From: Eriocheir sinensis
Lineage: Eukaryota > Arthropoda > Malacostraca > Decapoda > Varunidae
Direction of reading: 5' to 3'
NCBI RefSeq assembly: GCF_024679095.1
Contig: NC_066534.1
Coordinates: forward strand, 19,186,367-19,250,366
Length of the DNA stretch: 64,000 nt
The position numbers were made by a program, and so were the translations under genes. The notes below the pieces were generated by a model. That model saw only the letters and a list, made by a program, of their open reading frames with translations. It was not told the DNA's origin and ran no database searches. Numbering within the stretch: position 1 is the first letter of the stretch; each line of letters begins with the position of its first letter. Positions 11,400 through 24,074 of this stretch are shown piece by piece.

Positions 11400-14300
11400 T
11401 TTGCTCTGCCCAGTGAAGACAGATTCAGCTTCCTGACACACTGCTTCATCCAGGGAACTGTTGAGCCTCTTGGTATAAATGCAAACACTACTTCTCAGTC
11501 TGTCAGTTGCTAATTGATGCACTCTTCACTAATACTCTGTAGAAAGCAGCAAGTACAATTAGTGGGATTTTGCAGGAACTTGGTCTATTTACTTAAGCAA
11601 CTTTTTATTCTACTTAGTTACTCTGGAATGTAAATAAGTATAACTATTTTAGCCTTTATGAATTTGAGTCTTTGCATGTATATTGTACATATACTTCGAA
11701 GTGTAACTAAGCTTAAATGTAATATGTACACTGTCATCAGCTTCAGCAGAACTGCTGGTGAGAGCCTTGTTGAGCAGGGAGTGTTGGCTTGCCCTCAGCA
11801 TGACAACTCTTGGTGTAGTGCTCCTCACGGCCTACAGAGACATGCTCCCTCCCTGTAAGCCTCAGTGTCCTCTTCTAATCCTTCTCCTTCCCAACCAGTT
11901 TCCTCCTCTCTTTGGAGGCGGGGAAACTGGGATGAGGAAAGGCAATGGGGAGGAGGAGGAATAGGAAACAGAGGCTGACAGTGAGAACATCAGTTTTAAA
12001 GACCTAGTATTTTAAAAAGATTCATTGGAAATGTCATATGACTGACACCTTGGACATTTTTAAGCTCTGGCATGGTGATGAGGAGAGGGAACTGTAGAGG
12101 AATGTGTACAATGTAGTATTTGTGTGTACTGCCGGGGAGGAGGGAAGGATGTGGCCTTCACTTTACTACTCTAATATGTTGGCATACAGAAATGTTTGTT
12201 TGTAAGAGGAGATTTGAAAGATACAAACAGAGAAAGGGAGAGACCAAAAGTTCAGGTCAGGGAAGAAAACTTAATACTCTTTATTTATGTTTTGGAATCG
12301 GAGCTCTCTAAGCTGCTTCTGAAAGCTTGTCACTGATTGAACAATGGGTTCTGTCAGCCTGTTCACCTGAGACACCTCCTTTCTTTGCATCAACATTAGA
12401 ATGGTGGTAGATTATGACTGTTCACCAAGGCACAAACTGACAAAAATAAAGGGGTAATGCGAGGCAGTCAGAGAGGCCAGTAGAAATGTTAACACTGTGG
12501 AGGAGCTTATTTGATTTGAAATTCCAAAGGGCAAGGAAAGTATTACACAGTGTAGGCGTGCCACAGAGAACAGAAGTAAAGCTTGTGGTGTGAGGAGGCC
12601 AGTGTTTGTGAGAAAGACAGACTAAAGCAGAGGTCCAATCAGTGGCAGTCTTTACAAATTTATTAGGCTCCAATTACAAACTCTGATTATTGTTTAGGAC
12701 AAACTGCTGGAAATGTTCAGTGGTGGAATTGCTTGCATGAACATTTCTTGGTGGTATCAAGGTTTAATGAAAGTTTTGTAACATCTCAATACTCACGTCA
12801 GTTGTCAGTGGAGGCGTTCCATGTGTGGAATAGAGAGCAAAGTGAAGGATGCAAGTGCCATGTTTGGCAGCCACTTTAGCAGTCAAGATGAAGCAAATTC
12901 TTGTTTGGCATGGCCTCTGAAAGCCTTCCTCAGACTGAAGGTCCCACACCCTGTAATCATGTGTTCCTGGTGGATGCTGGTGCTACTATTTTTACTCCTG
13001 GTCCAAATCTGAAGTGCCTTTAAAGTTAAAGCTCAATATTAGAGTTAAATTGAGATCAATGCTGTGGGTACAATATTGAGGTGATGTAAATTTGTTCCTA
13101 GTGATATTTGTTGAGGCAGCCCTTGTAAAGTAACACCAGACTCGCACTCCCCACAACAACTGCTAGAACTATCCTCCCTGGCACAGCACTGGACTGTTGC
13201 TTCAAGGCTGTGTACCAGATATTCATTACAAACAGAAACCATAGCAATAACTCATAAGCAATGAAGCAAACCTTACAGAGTAACATCATGCAGGAAGGAC
13301 TATTATTTTCCCTTTATTGTTGTACACACCCAGACAGAACTTTAAGACCTCACAGTAGGGAGCACACGGCAGACAGGAATGACAGTAATAGACAGACAGA
13401 CAGGCAGATGAACTAATTTGCAGTTACCAGAGAGTTGTATTTTCCATTTAGTCACCCGGACAGATAATAAGTAAAGTGCGAGTTTGTCAGAGTAACTTTA
13501 AGGGCAAGATGTTTTAATGTAAGAGTTGACAAGTAGCTCCTGTGGCATTACTTTTTGTCTCTATTCAAATTCATATCACAGCCATTGATAGTGCTGTCTT
13601 TGTGGGGGAATCCATAACAACTGTTCACTTGAGAAACTGTATTTCCCCCTGGTAATGTGCCTTGAGAAAAAAATATTGGTGACATCTGCCTCTGCCTTGT
13701 TGTCCGTCGCTACAGTGCTGTTATATTGGAGAAACCATGTTGATTAATCTGAATGTAGACATGCTGTTTCTTCTCTTGTTGCTAAATGTCTCACAGAACA
13801 TTTTTGGTAAATACTCATAAGTCATGCAGTGATGGTGAGCATGATGGTTGTGTTAGAGGCCATCTTATCTATAGCTATAAAACTTGTCACTGTGCAAGGA
13901 AGATTACTGCTAAAAGGCTGAAACATTAGGATGAGTTGATTTTTTTTCATTTTTCTTTTCATAACATTTAAGTTAATTTCATGAAGCCATCCAATCCATA
14001 ATTAGAAAACTCGTCACTGTGCATGGAAGGTTCATAATAAAAAAGTAAAACCCTTTTGGATAAGTTGAACACAAACATTTTTTTTCTTGCTTTCAACAGA
14101 CTTCATGCATTAAAAAAAGCCTTGACAAACCTGCTCCCACTCTGTATTGCACTGAATCAAAGTCATACGGGCATTTGGGTCACAATTTAGATAAGACTTG
14201 CTATATGTGTTCAAAAGTCAATGTAGAAGTGAACTATTTTTTTTGTAATATATAGACAAACATTATACATGTATTATCTTCTGGTAATATTGAGCTGTGA

Positions 14301-14639
14301 AATACTGAGTGTTGTCTCACTGCAATATTTTAGTGGTTAAGTTGAATAGGCCAGTGATCACAGTAGACTTAAGTACTATTCAGTTTAATTTTGTCCACCA
14401 AGAGCCGGTACTAAAGTAAGGCATTCATATTACACTTATGTAAGGTTGTTTGTGATATTAATCTGCAAGGAAATGTTCTTTATACCAAACTAATCCAATT
14501 GGCTGTCAGTGGTTCTAACAATTGAGAAGCTGTGGAGTCTGGAGAGTTTTCAATTTCTCCGGGTGGAGGGCAGAAACTCCACCCTGTACAAGAGTAGGCT
14601 GAGGTGGGTCAAAAAGATAAACTAAACATGAGAGAACTG
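11400..14639. other. Intergenic stretch, no gene recognised
   Basis: Complex AT-rich sequence. Open frames of 60-80 codons on both strands (for example 11658-11964, 12422-12673, 13045-13289) have no splice or homology support. Confidence 0.5.
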
Positions 14640-14789
14640 CAAGAATAAAACCCAGCCTTGCAGGTGAAAGATTTACCAGACAGTTTCGGTGGACACTGCC
14701 ACTGGCACTGAAGATGGTTGCATGTCCACTGAAACTGTCTGGTAAATATACATCTTTCATCTGCCAGGATAAGTTTTATTCTCATTAGG
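14640..14789. repeat. Imperfect inverted repeat, possible MITE
   Basis: The arms at 14640-14694 and 14734-14789 are inverse copies: left GATTTACCAGACAGTTTCGG, right GAAACTGTCTGGTAAATATA. The loop is about 40 bp. Similarity extends outward through an AGAATAAAAC/GTTTTATTCT pair. Clear terminal motifs and target-site duplications were not found. Confidence 0.7.
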
Positions 14790-15394
14790 AAGATCATGTC
14801 AGTGTGATTATCCCATGAGAGAAAACTATGATACAAAGTTAACATATCTCATTTGTGGGCCATTTTTTCTGCCTAGCCTTGTGTTCTGTACTTTTCAAAC
14901 CCATCTTTAAGTTTTAACGGGTATTAGTTGAACAGTTAAGACTCGAATGAACTAGAATAAACTTAATATACACACAGTGGATGGGCACCCCTAGTCACTG
15001 TTAACTGGCAGAGTCGAGCTGCTACAGTAACCCTGCAGCACAGCCTCTAGTGCATGGGTGGAGTTCAGTGTCTCCATGTTTCCCTGTGTGCTCTGTAAGG
15101 AAATGAAAGCCAGGGATGGAACAAAAGATCCTCTTCTCTCCTACTTAATAAAGGATACAAGTCATTAAAGTGGATTTCTTTGATCCAGTTGTGGTGTGTG
15201 ACAAATGGCATGTTATTCTTAAAAAGGGAAGGAAGTGGCCGTTGTGACTAACAGATTATATGCTAAGGAAGATTAGAGATGTGTGACAACTGAATTAAAC
15301 ATTGATCATAGGAGTAAAGGATGAATTGAAAGTAAAGGTATTAGACAAGCATGAATACGGAGACTTATTCTTAATGTTTATACTTTATAATAAT

Positions 15395-15700
15395 TTATTG
15401 ACCTTCTAGAATATTCAAACTTAAAAGCAGACAAGCTAAATCTAGACATATCTTCCTTCCACTGAAACCTGTATCTTGTGAGAGTTTAACCCGTCCACTG
15501 TGATCATCATGGATTTGGCCTTCACTGGTAGCCTGGTAACATATAGTTGTGGTGGATAGTGGAATGTTTCCCATGTGGTATTGGTATGCTGGATATCCTC
15601 TCCCAAGGTGCATGACTTCATTTCTTCATTGAATTGTAGCAGCCACTTTTTGCTCCATTCCTGTAACTTGGTGATTTCTTGTAGGAAGTCCAGAGTCAAG
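15395..15700 (-). mobile_element. LINE reverse-transcriptase fragment, minus strand
   Basis: Read on the minus strand, the frame contains LQEITKLQEWSKKWLLQFN, matching the conserved 'LQ.DL..L..WS.KW...FN..KC' block of non-LTR reverse transcriptases. It is followed by a stretch equivalent to the 'CKVMHLGR...Y' region in which the frame is lost (about 15480-15640). It is a 5'-truncated, broken copy of the element also seen at 20030-20222. Confidence 0.75.
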
Positions 15701-15710
15701 GAGTTAACAA

Positions 15711-15975
15711 AGACACACGGGACTGATATTTTTGACTGGCATGGAGATGTTCCTAGCACTCTCGATCTTTCCTTAGCTTCTAAATCTCAAGCCTTCGTCA
15801 AACTATACTTCTTTGTTTCCTTTAAACCACAACCAAAGCTCTTTTTAACTAAGACACACGAGACTGATATTTTTTAGCATCATGGAGACATTCCCAGCGC
15901 TCTCAATCTCTCCTTAACTCCTGTGTCTCAAGCCTTAGCCAAACTTTACTTCTTTGTCTCCTTTAAATCTCAATG
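15711..15975. repeat. Diverged tandem duplication, about 143 bp
   Basis: Two units starting AAGACACACGGGACTGATAT (15711) and AAGACACACGAGACTGATAT (15854) continue in parallel to a shared end TACTTCTTTG..TCCTTTAAA. The piece GGACACAAGACTGAT at 15993 starts a third partial copy. It lies beside the LINE fragment. Confidence 0.8.
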
Positions 15976-16142
15976 ACGACTCTTAAAACTGTTGGACACA
16001 AGACTGATTTTTCCCCCTGCTGATCGCTAGGCAAAGAGTAACAGAGGAAGGTTTTAGTACTGTATGATGCTGAGGAAAGAAAGTTAAGGAAGTGGCAGAG
16101 ATAGATGATAAAAAAAAAAATTGAAGAATAGCAGTAGAATCA

Positions 16143-16341
16143 TTAACCCTTTCCATCCGTGATGCAGACGTCGGCGTCACAGTATGGAAAGGGTCAAGGG
16201 GAAATGGAAGAGAATTAATCCTCTTCTAAACCTCTCGATCCTCTTCCATTTTCTTTAAAGAGGTTTAGAAGAGGACTAACCCTTCCCATACGGTGACGCG
16301 GTCGGACGCCGACGTCGGCGTCGCCGGAGTGAAGGGGTTAA
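16143..16341. mobile_element. Short TTAA-bounded MITE, piggyBac-type
   Basis: Begins TTAACCCTTTCC and ends GGGGTTAA. Inverted terminal regions are CpG-rich (GACGTCGGCGTC on both sides). Two inner arms, CCTCTTCTAAACCTCT near 16220 and AGAGGTTTAGAAGAGG near 16258, form a perfect 16-bp stem. There is no coding capacity. It directly abuts the candidate first exon of the transcript at 16342-19030. Confidence 0.7.
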
Positions 16342-19030
16342 GACATCTGAGGCAGTGATTCTTTTCATGCAGAATGCCGAGCGAGGGGTTAGAGAGGAAG
16401 GTGGTTGTGTTCCGTGACGCTGAGGCCGAGAGAGTGGACTGAATCTACATACATGCGATAAGTCTGCTGAGTATCTCAAGCCCAAAGTTCCCACCACACA
16501 CACACTTCACAAAGGCTTGAAGATGGTGAGTTTGTTTTACTTTATTTTTCATCAGTCTTGTTCTAGTAATGGAGATGAGAAGGGTAAGAATTCAGGGCTT
16601 TGTACTCTACTGCATATCTGAAGAGGGCAACAATTTAAGGCATGTAGCTTGTATGATATAGGTTCTATAGAAGGAAAGGGACATCATAGTCTTGTTCTAG
16701 TAATGGAAATATATGAAGGTTTAGAATTCAGGGCTTTGTACTCTACTGCATATCTGAAGAGGGCAGTTAGTTAATGCATGCAGCTTATATGATGGAGGTT
16801 GTCTAGAAGGAAAGGGGCATCATAGTCTTGTTCCAGTCACTGAGGCAAGAAGGTTCAGAATTCAGGGTTATATATTCCATTGCATTTCTTAAAGAGGACA
16901 ACTAGGTAAATACTTAACCTAACCAAATCTCCACAGGCCAGAACATGATTATGTTTATCAAGGACGGCCTCATCATGAAGAAGACCCTAGAACATACACT
17001 TCCTCGCCTGTCTGCAAGAACCAGAAGTGCAGGAAGCGTCGTCACATAGGCTTTGGCAAGAGGAACTGAACGATTTGATCTTCAGTTGTATGGTAGCTGG
17101 ACAGAGGCCGGGAACAGCTGACATGTGAGTACAGTATCTTGTGTTTGATTGTTGTTATATAGGGTAGGCTGGTCTATGGCAGTGCTCTTCAACCTATATT
17201 GATGTCATTTACCCCCTTATAGTCATTAACAAGCTATACACTAGAGGGTCATTAATTTTTCTTTGATAAAATAATAAAACTTGTCAGTCTATTCAAGAGG
17301 AAAGATAAAAAGTTGATTTAATTTCCCATGTGATTCCCTGTATTCACTAATGTTACCTCAAGTCTCCATATGTACCAATTTACCACTCCAGTAATGCAGA
17401 CAGAACAGATTCAGTTTCCATGGCTATCATTTGGTTCCCTCTATCAGAACTGTTTTCCATCTCATCTCTCCCACCTCAAGACAGTCGTCCACCCAGGTGA
17501 ATAGCACTGTTGTAGAGTTGAAGGGAACACTTCAAATCAGGTGTAGTATTGTCTGCTCATTTATTGCAACAAATTTCCAATACATATCACAGGGGACAAA
17601 AGGGCAGTAAAAATTATATCTTCATGGTTCAAGCCAGAGTGGTCCAACTTCAGCTTGCAATCACCAATAGAAAAACATTGATTTATTCTACATCAAAATT
17701 TCTGAAGTGTTTGTGATGCTAAGGCTCTAGATATACTGTGTACAGTATTGCTAGGTTACTTGCAGACCCTGCCAAGAACTCTCGTATAACTAAAAGATCA
17801 TAAGTATATTTTATATCATTAGTATTATAGGTCTTGGATGTCTCTTCTTTGGTGAACGCCCGTATTTTCCCTTACGGGGTTGGACAGGTCGATGAAAATA
17901 GTTCTTGGGTCTAATTAAAGCAATTCAATATACATATGCAGGCCTTACGCCTTACGTGGGAACTTCCCTCCAGGGGGTGGCTGTGGCAGAAGCGTCTCCC
18001 TCTCAGCACACTCAATCATGCTACTTCCTACTCTTGCTCCAATACTCACCCATCCTGACACGTCACATGCACCTCTTACATAACTCAAGTATAGAAACAG
18101 CTTCAAATTGGATTCCTCCTGTGTTTGACTTTCATGCACGGCTCACGGTGAAGGGAAGCGCCTGCCTTCGTGGTCTTTCATTTATAAGTTTAGTGTTAAA
18201 GTTCTTCATGGTGTCAAAGAAGTTGGACCACTCTGAAATCAATTTATCTGATTTGTAGTATTTTTCTGTCTTCTAGATACTTTGTTGTGCTGATAGTGAT
18301 TTCAATTTGAGCAGTGGAAATCAGTTTCTGTTTGACTATTTGCATTAATTCTCACTATTACTGCTCTATCCATAAAAAAATATTAATTGCAAATTTTACT
18401 TTAATACAATGTTGAAATTGTACAAAATATGTAGAAAATTACTAGAAATGCAAGAAATATGCATTAATTGGGCTAATATCGGTAAAATAAGGTCAAAATA
18501 TCCAAAAACGGGCCTAAAATACATCCTAAAAATTACCCCTAAAAATTACCCTAAGTCATAACTACTCGGAAAAGGCCCCGGAGAAAAACTGGAAGAACAT
18601 TCTGTGAATTCAAACAAGAAGAGTCTCCGGATCAGTGCATTTATTGAACACCTTTACAGATACTTCAACAACTGTACATTATAAAAGTTCTTTGAAAGCA
18701 CAAGAACTTTCTTCATTAAGTGTCACCTTGTTTCTTTCAGTTGTGATGCTCGGTGGACTCTGGATGGGTGTAGTAGCAACTCTCCAAGAAGGTGTAGCCC
18801 CTGTCCTCCATCAGTTGTTGAAGCCCTCCAGCAGGCAGCACGGAGACCTCCTGTGCACACAATGCGAGACAATGCGTCCGTCTGTCAGATTTCAGGAACG
18901 GTTTGTTGGGGAGAGAACGGAAGATCTTAGTCAACTGTAAATGTTTAGCATATATGTACTGAACTGAATAGAAAATTTGCCATGAACTCTCATGTATGCA
19001 TTAGGTGAAATAAACTTAAGGGACACTAGA
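16342..19030 (+). other. Candidate spliced transcript of unclear coding status
   Basis: Splice signals suggest three exons: one ending at 16525 (GAAGATG|GTGAGT), 16936-17124 (CTCCACAG acceptor, CAT|GTGAGTAC donor) and a terminal exon from 18741 (GTTTCTTTCAG acceptor) to a poly(A) signal at 19009. The ATG at the end of exon 1 would read only M-A-R-T-stop. Other spliced frames give a 74-residue frame from the ATG near 17090, and a 65-residue frame from 18746 (starting MLGGLWMGVVATLQEG) ending at 18940. A third frame in exon 2 ends CRKRRHIGFGKRN-stop. None resembles a family I know. It may be a long noncoding RNA or a small-protein gene with exons I missed. Confidence 0.35.
19009..19014 (+). terminator. 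Candidate polyadenylation signal
   Basis: AATAAA 69 bases after the stop of the 18746-18940 frame, consistent with a terminal exon starting at 18741. Confidence 0.45.
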
Positions 19031-20029
19031 ATGAGTTTTTTTAACACTAAACGCTCGGAGTCTTCCAACGGAGACACTTTGAGGTATTATGGACTTAAGT
19101 AACAAAGTATTGATGGAGTTTTCATTACAAGATCACTTTTCAAACAATAAATCTTTACCATATAATTTTTAGGACTTCTAAAAGTACATTTACAGTAGAT
19201 CTTGCTGCACAATATTTATGACTTATCTAAGAATAACTTAGTTTGCATTATAGGTTCAGTTCACTATCTTAATTTCTAAAGACTGATTATATTTTATAAA
19301 AGTGTGTAATTAACAGATGAACAAGCAGTATACGTTATTAACCAGGCCAGCTGCCCACAGTACATGACTAGGGGTGACAAACCTATCCCTGTACAACAAA
19401 TTATTTAGAACACTGTTGGGAGGACAATGAAGGGGGATTGGAAACTAACTTGAGAAGTGGAGTACACACGCACGACAATCATTGCAAACCCTGACCACAG
19501 AAAAGAAAACAAAATCAGGGAGTGAAGAGGAAAGGGATGGGGAGCTCATGGTAACCTTGAGGACACATGACAGTCAGTGCAAACCGTGATCACAGAAAGG
19601 AACTCAGAGAGAAGAGGAATGGGATGGAGATCTTGTGGTAACCTTAGTAATATGAATAGCAACCTGCCACTCTCCCTGACAACAAAGTAAAATCAGTTTA
19701 TCTTGCCAGTCCTAACACATAGTTCACAAACTTGGCAGCTTACAAAAGATCTAAAGAGAAAGCCTAAAAAGCACACTGAGAAATGAAGAGAAAAAATGCT
19801 GGCTATAAAATTTAGAATCAACAAGAGATCAATATGGATTAAAGAACAAAGTATGAAGAAATCATTGTCTCTTAAGAATAAGAAATGGACTTCTGGAAGT
19901 CATGTGTACAACATGTGACAGCTGGACAATCTAAGTACATAATTGGACAATCTAAGTACATAATAGGAATTAACACCTTGACTGGGTTTCCTACGAGAAG
20001 ACATCAAGCTATAGGAATGGAACAAAAAG
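19031..20029. other. Intergenic AT-rich sequence, no gene recognised
   Basis: It contains a local duplication (GGACAATCTAAGTACATAAT twice near 19923-19963) and diverged duplicate blocks around 19440-19640 (GTGATCACAGAAAGGAA-like). No coding signal. Confidence 0.4.
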
Positions 20030-20222
20030 TAGCAGCTTAATTTAATGAAGAAAAATGTAATGTAAAGTCATGTACCTTGGGAGGGGAAATCCAGCACGCC
20101 AATACCACATGGGAAACTCTACACTATCCACCACAGAGTCAGAGAAAGACTTGGGACTATATGTTACCAAGTCTACAAGTGAAGGCCAAACCCATGCCAA
20201 TCACAACGGACGGGTTAAGAAT
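20030..20222 (+). mobile_element. LINE reverse-transcriptase fragment, plus strand
   Basis: The frame reads LGRGNPARQYHMGNSTLSTT then ESEKDLGLYV, the block that in non-LTR reverse transcriptases follows the 'FN..KCKVMH' motif. It is interrupted on both sides. Both this copy and the minus-strand copy at 15395 run into the same tail (GTGAAGGCCAAA ... GGACGGGTTAA), so they descend from the same rearranged progenitor. Confidence 0.78.
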
Positions 20223-20727
20223 GACATCCCAAACAGATGCTGTGCTAGTTCATAAACAGTAACTTGCAACTAAACTGGAGCTGTTGCTGTTGCTAGTAAA
20301 GGCCTCTCATGGGACGGAAGCTGCTGGAGTGGCTCTGGAAGGCACACGGCTGATGGAGGGAGGCCGTGGCTGGTCTGCTTGGCTCCTCCAGGCACTCTCC
20401 CTTCAACATCTCACCATTCTTCCCTTGCCATGTGAAAAAGGGAATGTGAGAGTATGCACTTGATGGTAATTATATTGCTCAACACAACACTAAAACAAAC
20501 ACAATAATCTTTCTTTTTTAACTTACAAAACCATTAGAGTAGAAAGTAAGTTTTTATACAATAGCTCCCTCATAGTTTTGGGATACTGTACCATTATGCA
20601 GCATCATTTCTCATACATTTTTGTCTCGCGCGCGCGTAGGCCTACCTGTTGACTGTTCATTCATGACCTCACTACCACTCACTCACTCGTTTCGTAACCG
20701 GGAGAAAGAAAATCCATGCGGGAGGAG

Positions 20728-21310
20728 TCTAGATATCGTTGGTGGTGTTATTTCACGTTCTCGTCCTCTATATTAAATACCTTCCTCCTACTTATATAAA
20801 TACAGTCTTTTCTTAAGTAATAGGGTAAGGAAGGGTACTAACGGTGCTGGGTGGTGTGCAAGGAGTCTAGGGATCGTTGGAGGTGCGTTCATTCACATTC
20901 TCGTCCTCTGCATACTAAACACCTTTCTCCTACTTACAAGCGTACAGTCACCTCTTAAGTACCGCGCTAAGGAAGGGTAGTCACAGGCTGGGTGGTGTGC
21001 AAGGGGTCTAGATATCGTTGGGGGGGTTGTTATTTCACGTTCTCGTCCTCTCCACACTAAATACCTTTCTCCTACTTACAAGCGTACAGTCACCTCTTAA
21101 GTAACGCGGTAAGGAAGGGTAGTCACAGGTTGGGTGGTGTGCAAGGCGTCTAGATATCGTTGGTGGTGTTATTTCACGTTCTCGTCCTCTCCACTATAAA
21201 TACATTCCTCCTACTTATAAGCGTACAGTCCTTTCTTAAGTAGTGGGGTAAGGAAGGGTACTCACGGTGCTTGCTGGTGCGGGAGGAGTCTAGATCCTTG
21301 GTGGTGCTGA
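20728..21310. repeat. 140-bp tandem repeat, about four units
   Basis: TCTAGATATCGTTGG-like motifs recur at 20728, 20866, 21007, 21149 and 21289. Each unit continues GTTATTTCACGTTCTCGTCC, then a TACTTA..GCGTACAGTC block and GGTAAGGAAGGGTA. On the minus strand the rightmost unit reads CACC|GTGAGTACCC, a plausible 5' splice site; the other units have it mutated (GTGACT, GTTAGT). Confidence 0.9.
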
Positions 21311-22019
21311 ATCAGTCGTCACGGCTTGGTGTGTGGCGGCAATGATCTGTTCTTTACCGCGGCCACTTGGATCGTCCACAAGGAATCTCTAATCTGCTTG
21401 GCCTCAGCTCAACCCGGACTCAGCCTGTCGTCTGGGAGGGGGTCACGAGTTACACAGCAGCCGGCACACGAATGGGGAGACTAGAACCTTGAACACGGAG
21501 GTCACATTCGTCGAGGGGCTCCGAGGCTTCACTGAGCTAGAGGGACCAACTTCTGCGCCGGTTTCCTCAGTGAGACTTCGAGGCTTTAGTTGGTATGATT
21601 TGCAAACTAAAAATATTAATGCATCTTATGAATATATATGGATATTCCTATGTTTGTAGCAGCGATGTTTACAAATTTCTACCATCAATATACCTTTAGT
21701 CATTATCTCCGTGTTTTATTTCAATTGTATAATCGTATATCAAAAAGTTATCGAGGAATTGAATGAGTAAGTAAACGACTGAACCACTAACCTCTGCAAC
21801 TCTCACATACGCATTGAACTCCTACCTTCCTCAGCAACACGTATATATCTAACTAATAAAAAGGTCGATAGATCACGCACACTTTTTTTTCTATCAACTC
21901 TACACCTTACGACATCCTGGGCCTTAATTATTACTTCAAACCTCTTAACTTACCCTTCAATACCCCTGAACTACCGAATGGATAACTAATGAACAGGCGG
22001 TACTGAGGTCTATAATCTT
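21311..22019. other. Mixed sequence, possible CpG-rich promoter on the left edge
   Basis: 21311-21560 is GC-richer and free of simple repeats; the rest is AT-rich. No open frame or recognised family. Confidence 0.3.
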
Positions 22020-22165
22020 CAACGTGTCGGGCGCCCATTACGACTATTTCCCCAGGCCACAGAGAAGACTTGCTGGGTTTCCATGGGTGATCCTCTCGTT
22101 TAAGATGATGAAGTTGTGCAAAACTATCACTAGGATCACAAAACAGTCCATGAAAATCTTAAACT
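22020..22165 (+). mobile_element. Dispersed repeat family A, diverged copy
   Basis: Shares CATTACGACTATTTCCC..GGCCACAGAGAAGA and AAACTATCAC.AGGATCACAAA with the copy at 25180-25345. Confidence 0.6.
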
Positions 22166-22433
22166 TTTGCCAAATCACTACTAAATCACTGGACTACTAG
22201 CTTACTACTAAATTGATCGCTATATCGCCGGGCTACTAAAGCAATACTAAATCACAAAATCACTGGACACGACCCCTCTACGACCCTTCCACGTAACTCA
22301 ATACACAGAATCAATACTTGTAGGCAATGGATTATAGCTTCACTTTAATCTTCATAGAGCAATATAAACAGTACAACTTGTTTTCAGAATATTTGGTTGT
22401 CCTTATAAATGAGTCGAGATATAGATAGATATA

Positions 22434-23823
<1,390 letters not shown>

Positions 23824-23851
<28 letters not shown>
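23824..23851. repeat. (GT)n microsatellite
   Basis: Fourteen GT units. Confidence 0.95.
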
Positions 23852-23854
<3 letters not shown>

Positions 23855-23867
23855 TCACCCCTCGGCC

Positions 23868-24000
23868 CATACTATAGGAGAAGAAGGGTCAAACTACCAG
23901 AAGGGTCATAAAACCACCATTGGAAACGCCCCAAACTCTTACGAAAGCCTTGTCAAATGTGAGCTTGGGCGCCGAAATGTTTAAAAATATGACCCAGTTA
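23868..24000 (+). mobile_element. Dispersed repeat family A copy
   Basis: Contains GAAGAAGGGTCAAACTACCA, CTTACGAAAGCCTTGTCAAA and GCTTGGGCGCCGAAATGTTT, the family core. It lies just 5' of the FkbM-like start. Confidence 0.85.
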
Positions 24001-24074
24001 CTCTTGAAAGGCCTTGACCGCCCCGTTTCTGCCCCTGATTCTTCTTGTTAGCGAGTTGATTCTTCCTGCCCAGA

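Noticed and set aside
16523..16950. ATG followed after splicing by A-R-T, like the start of histone H3
   Set aside because: The next codon is TGA and no other histone sequence follows.
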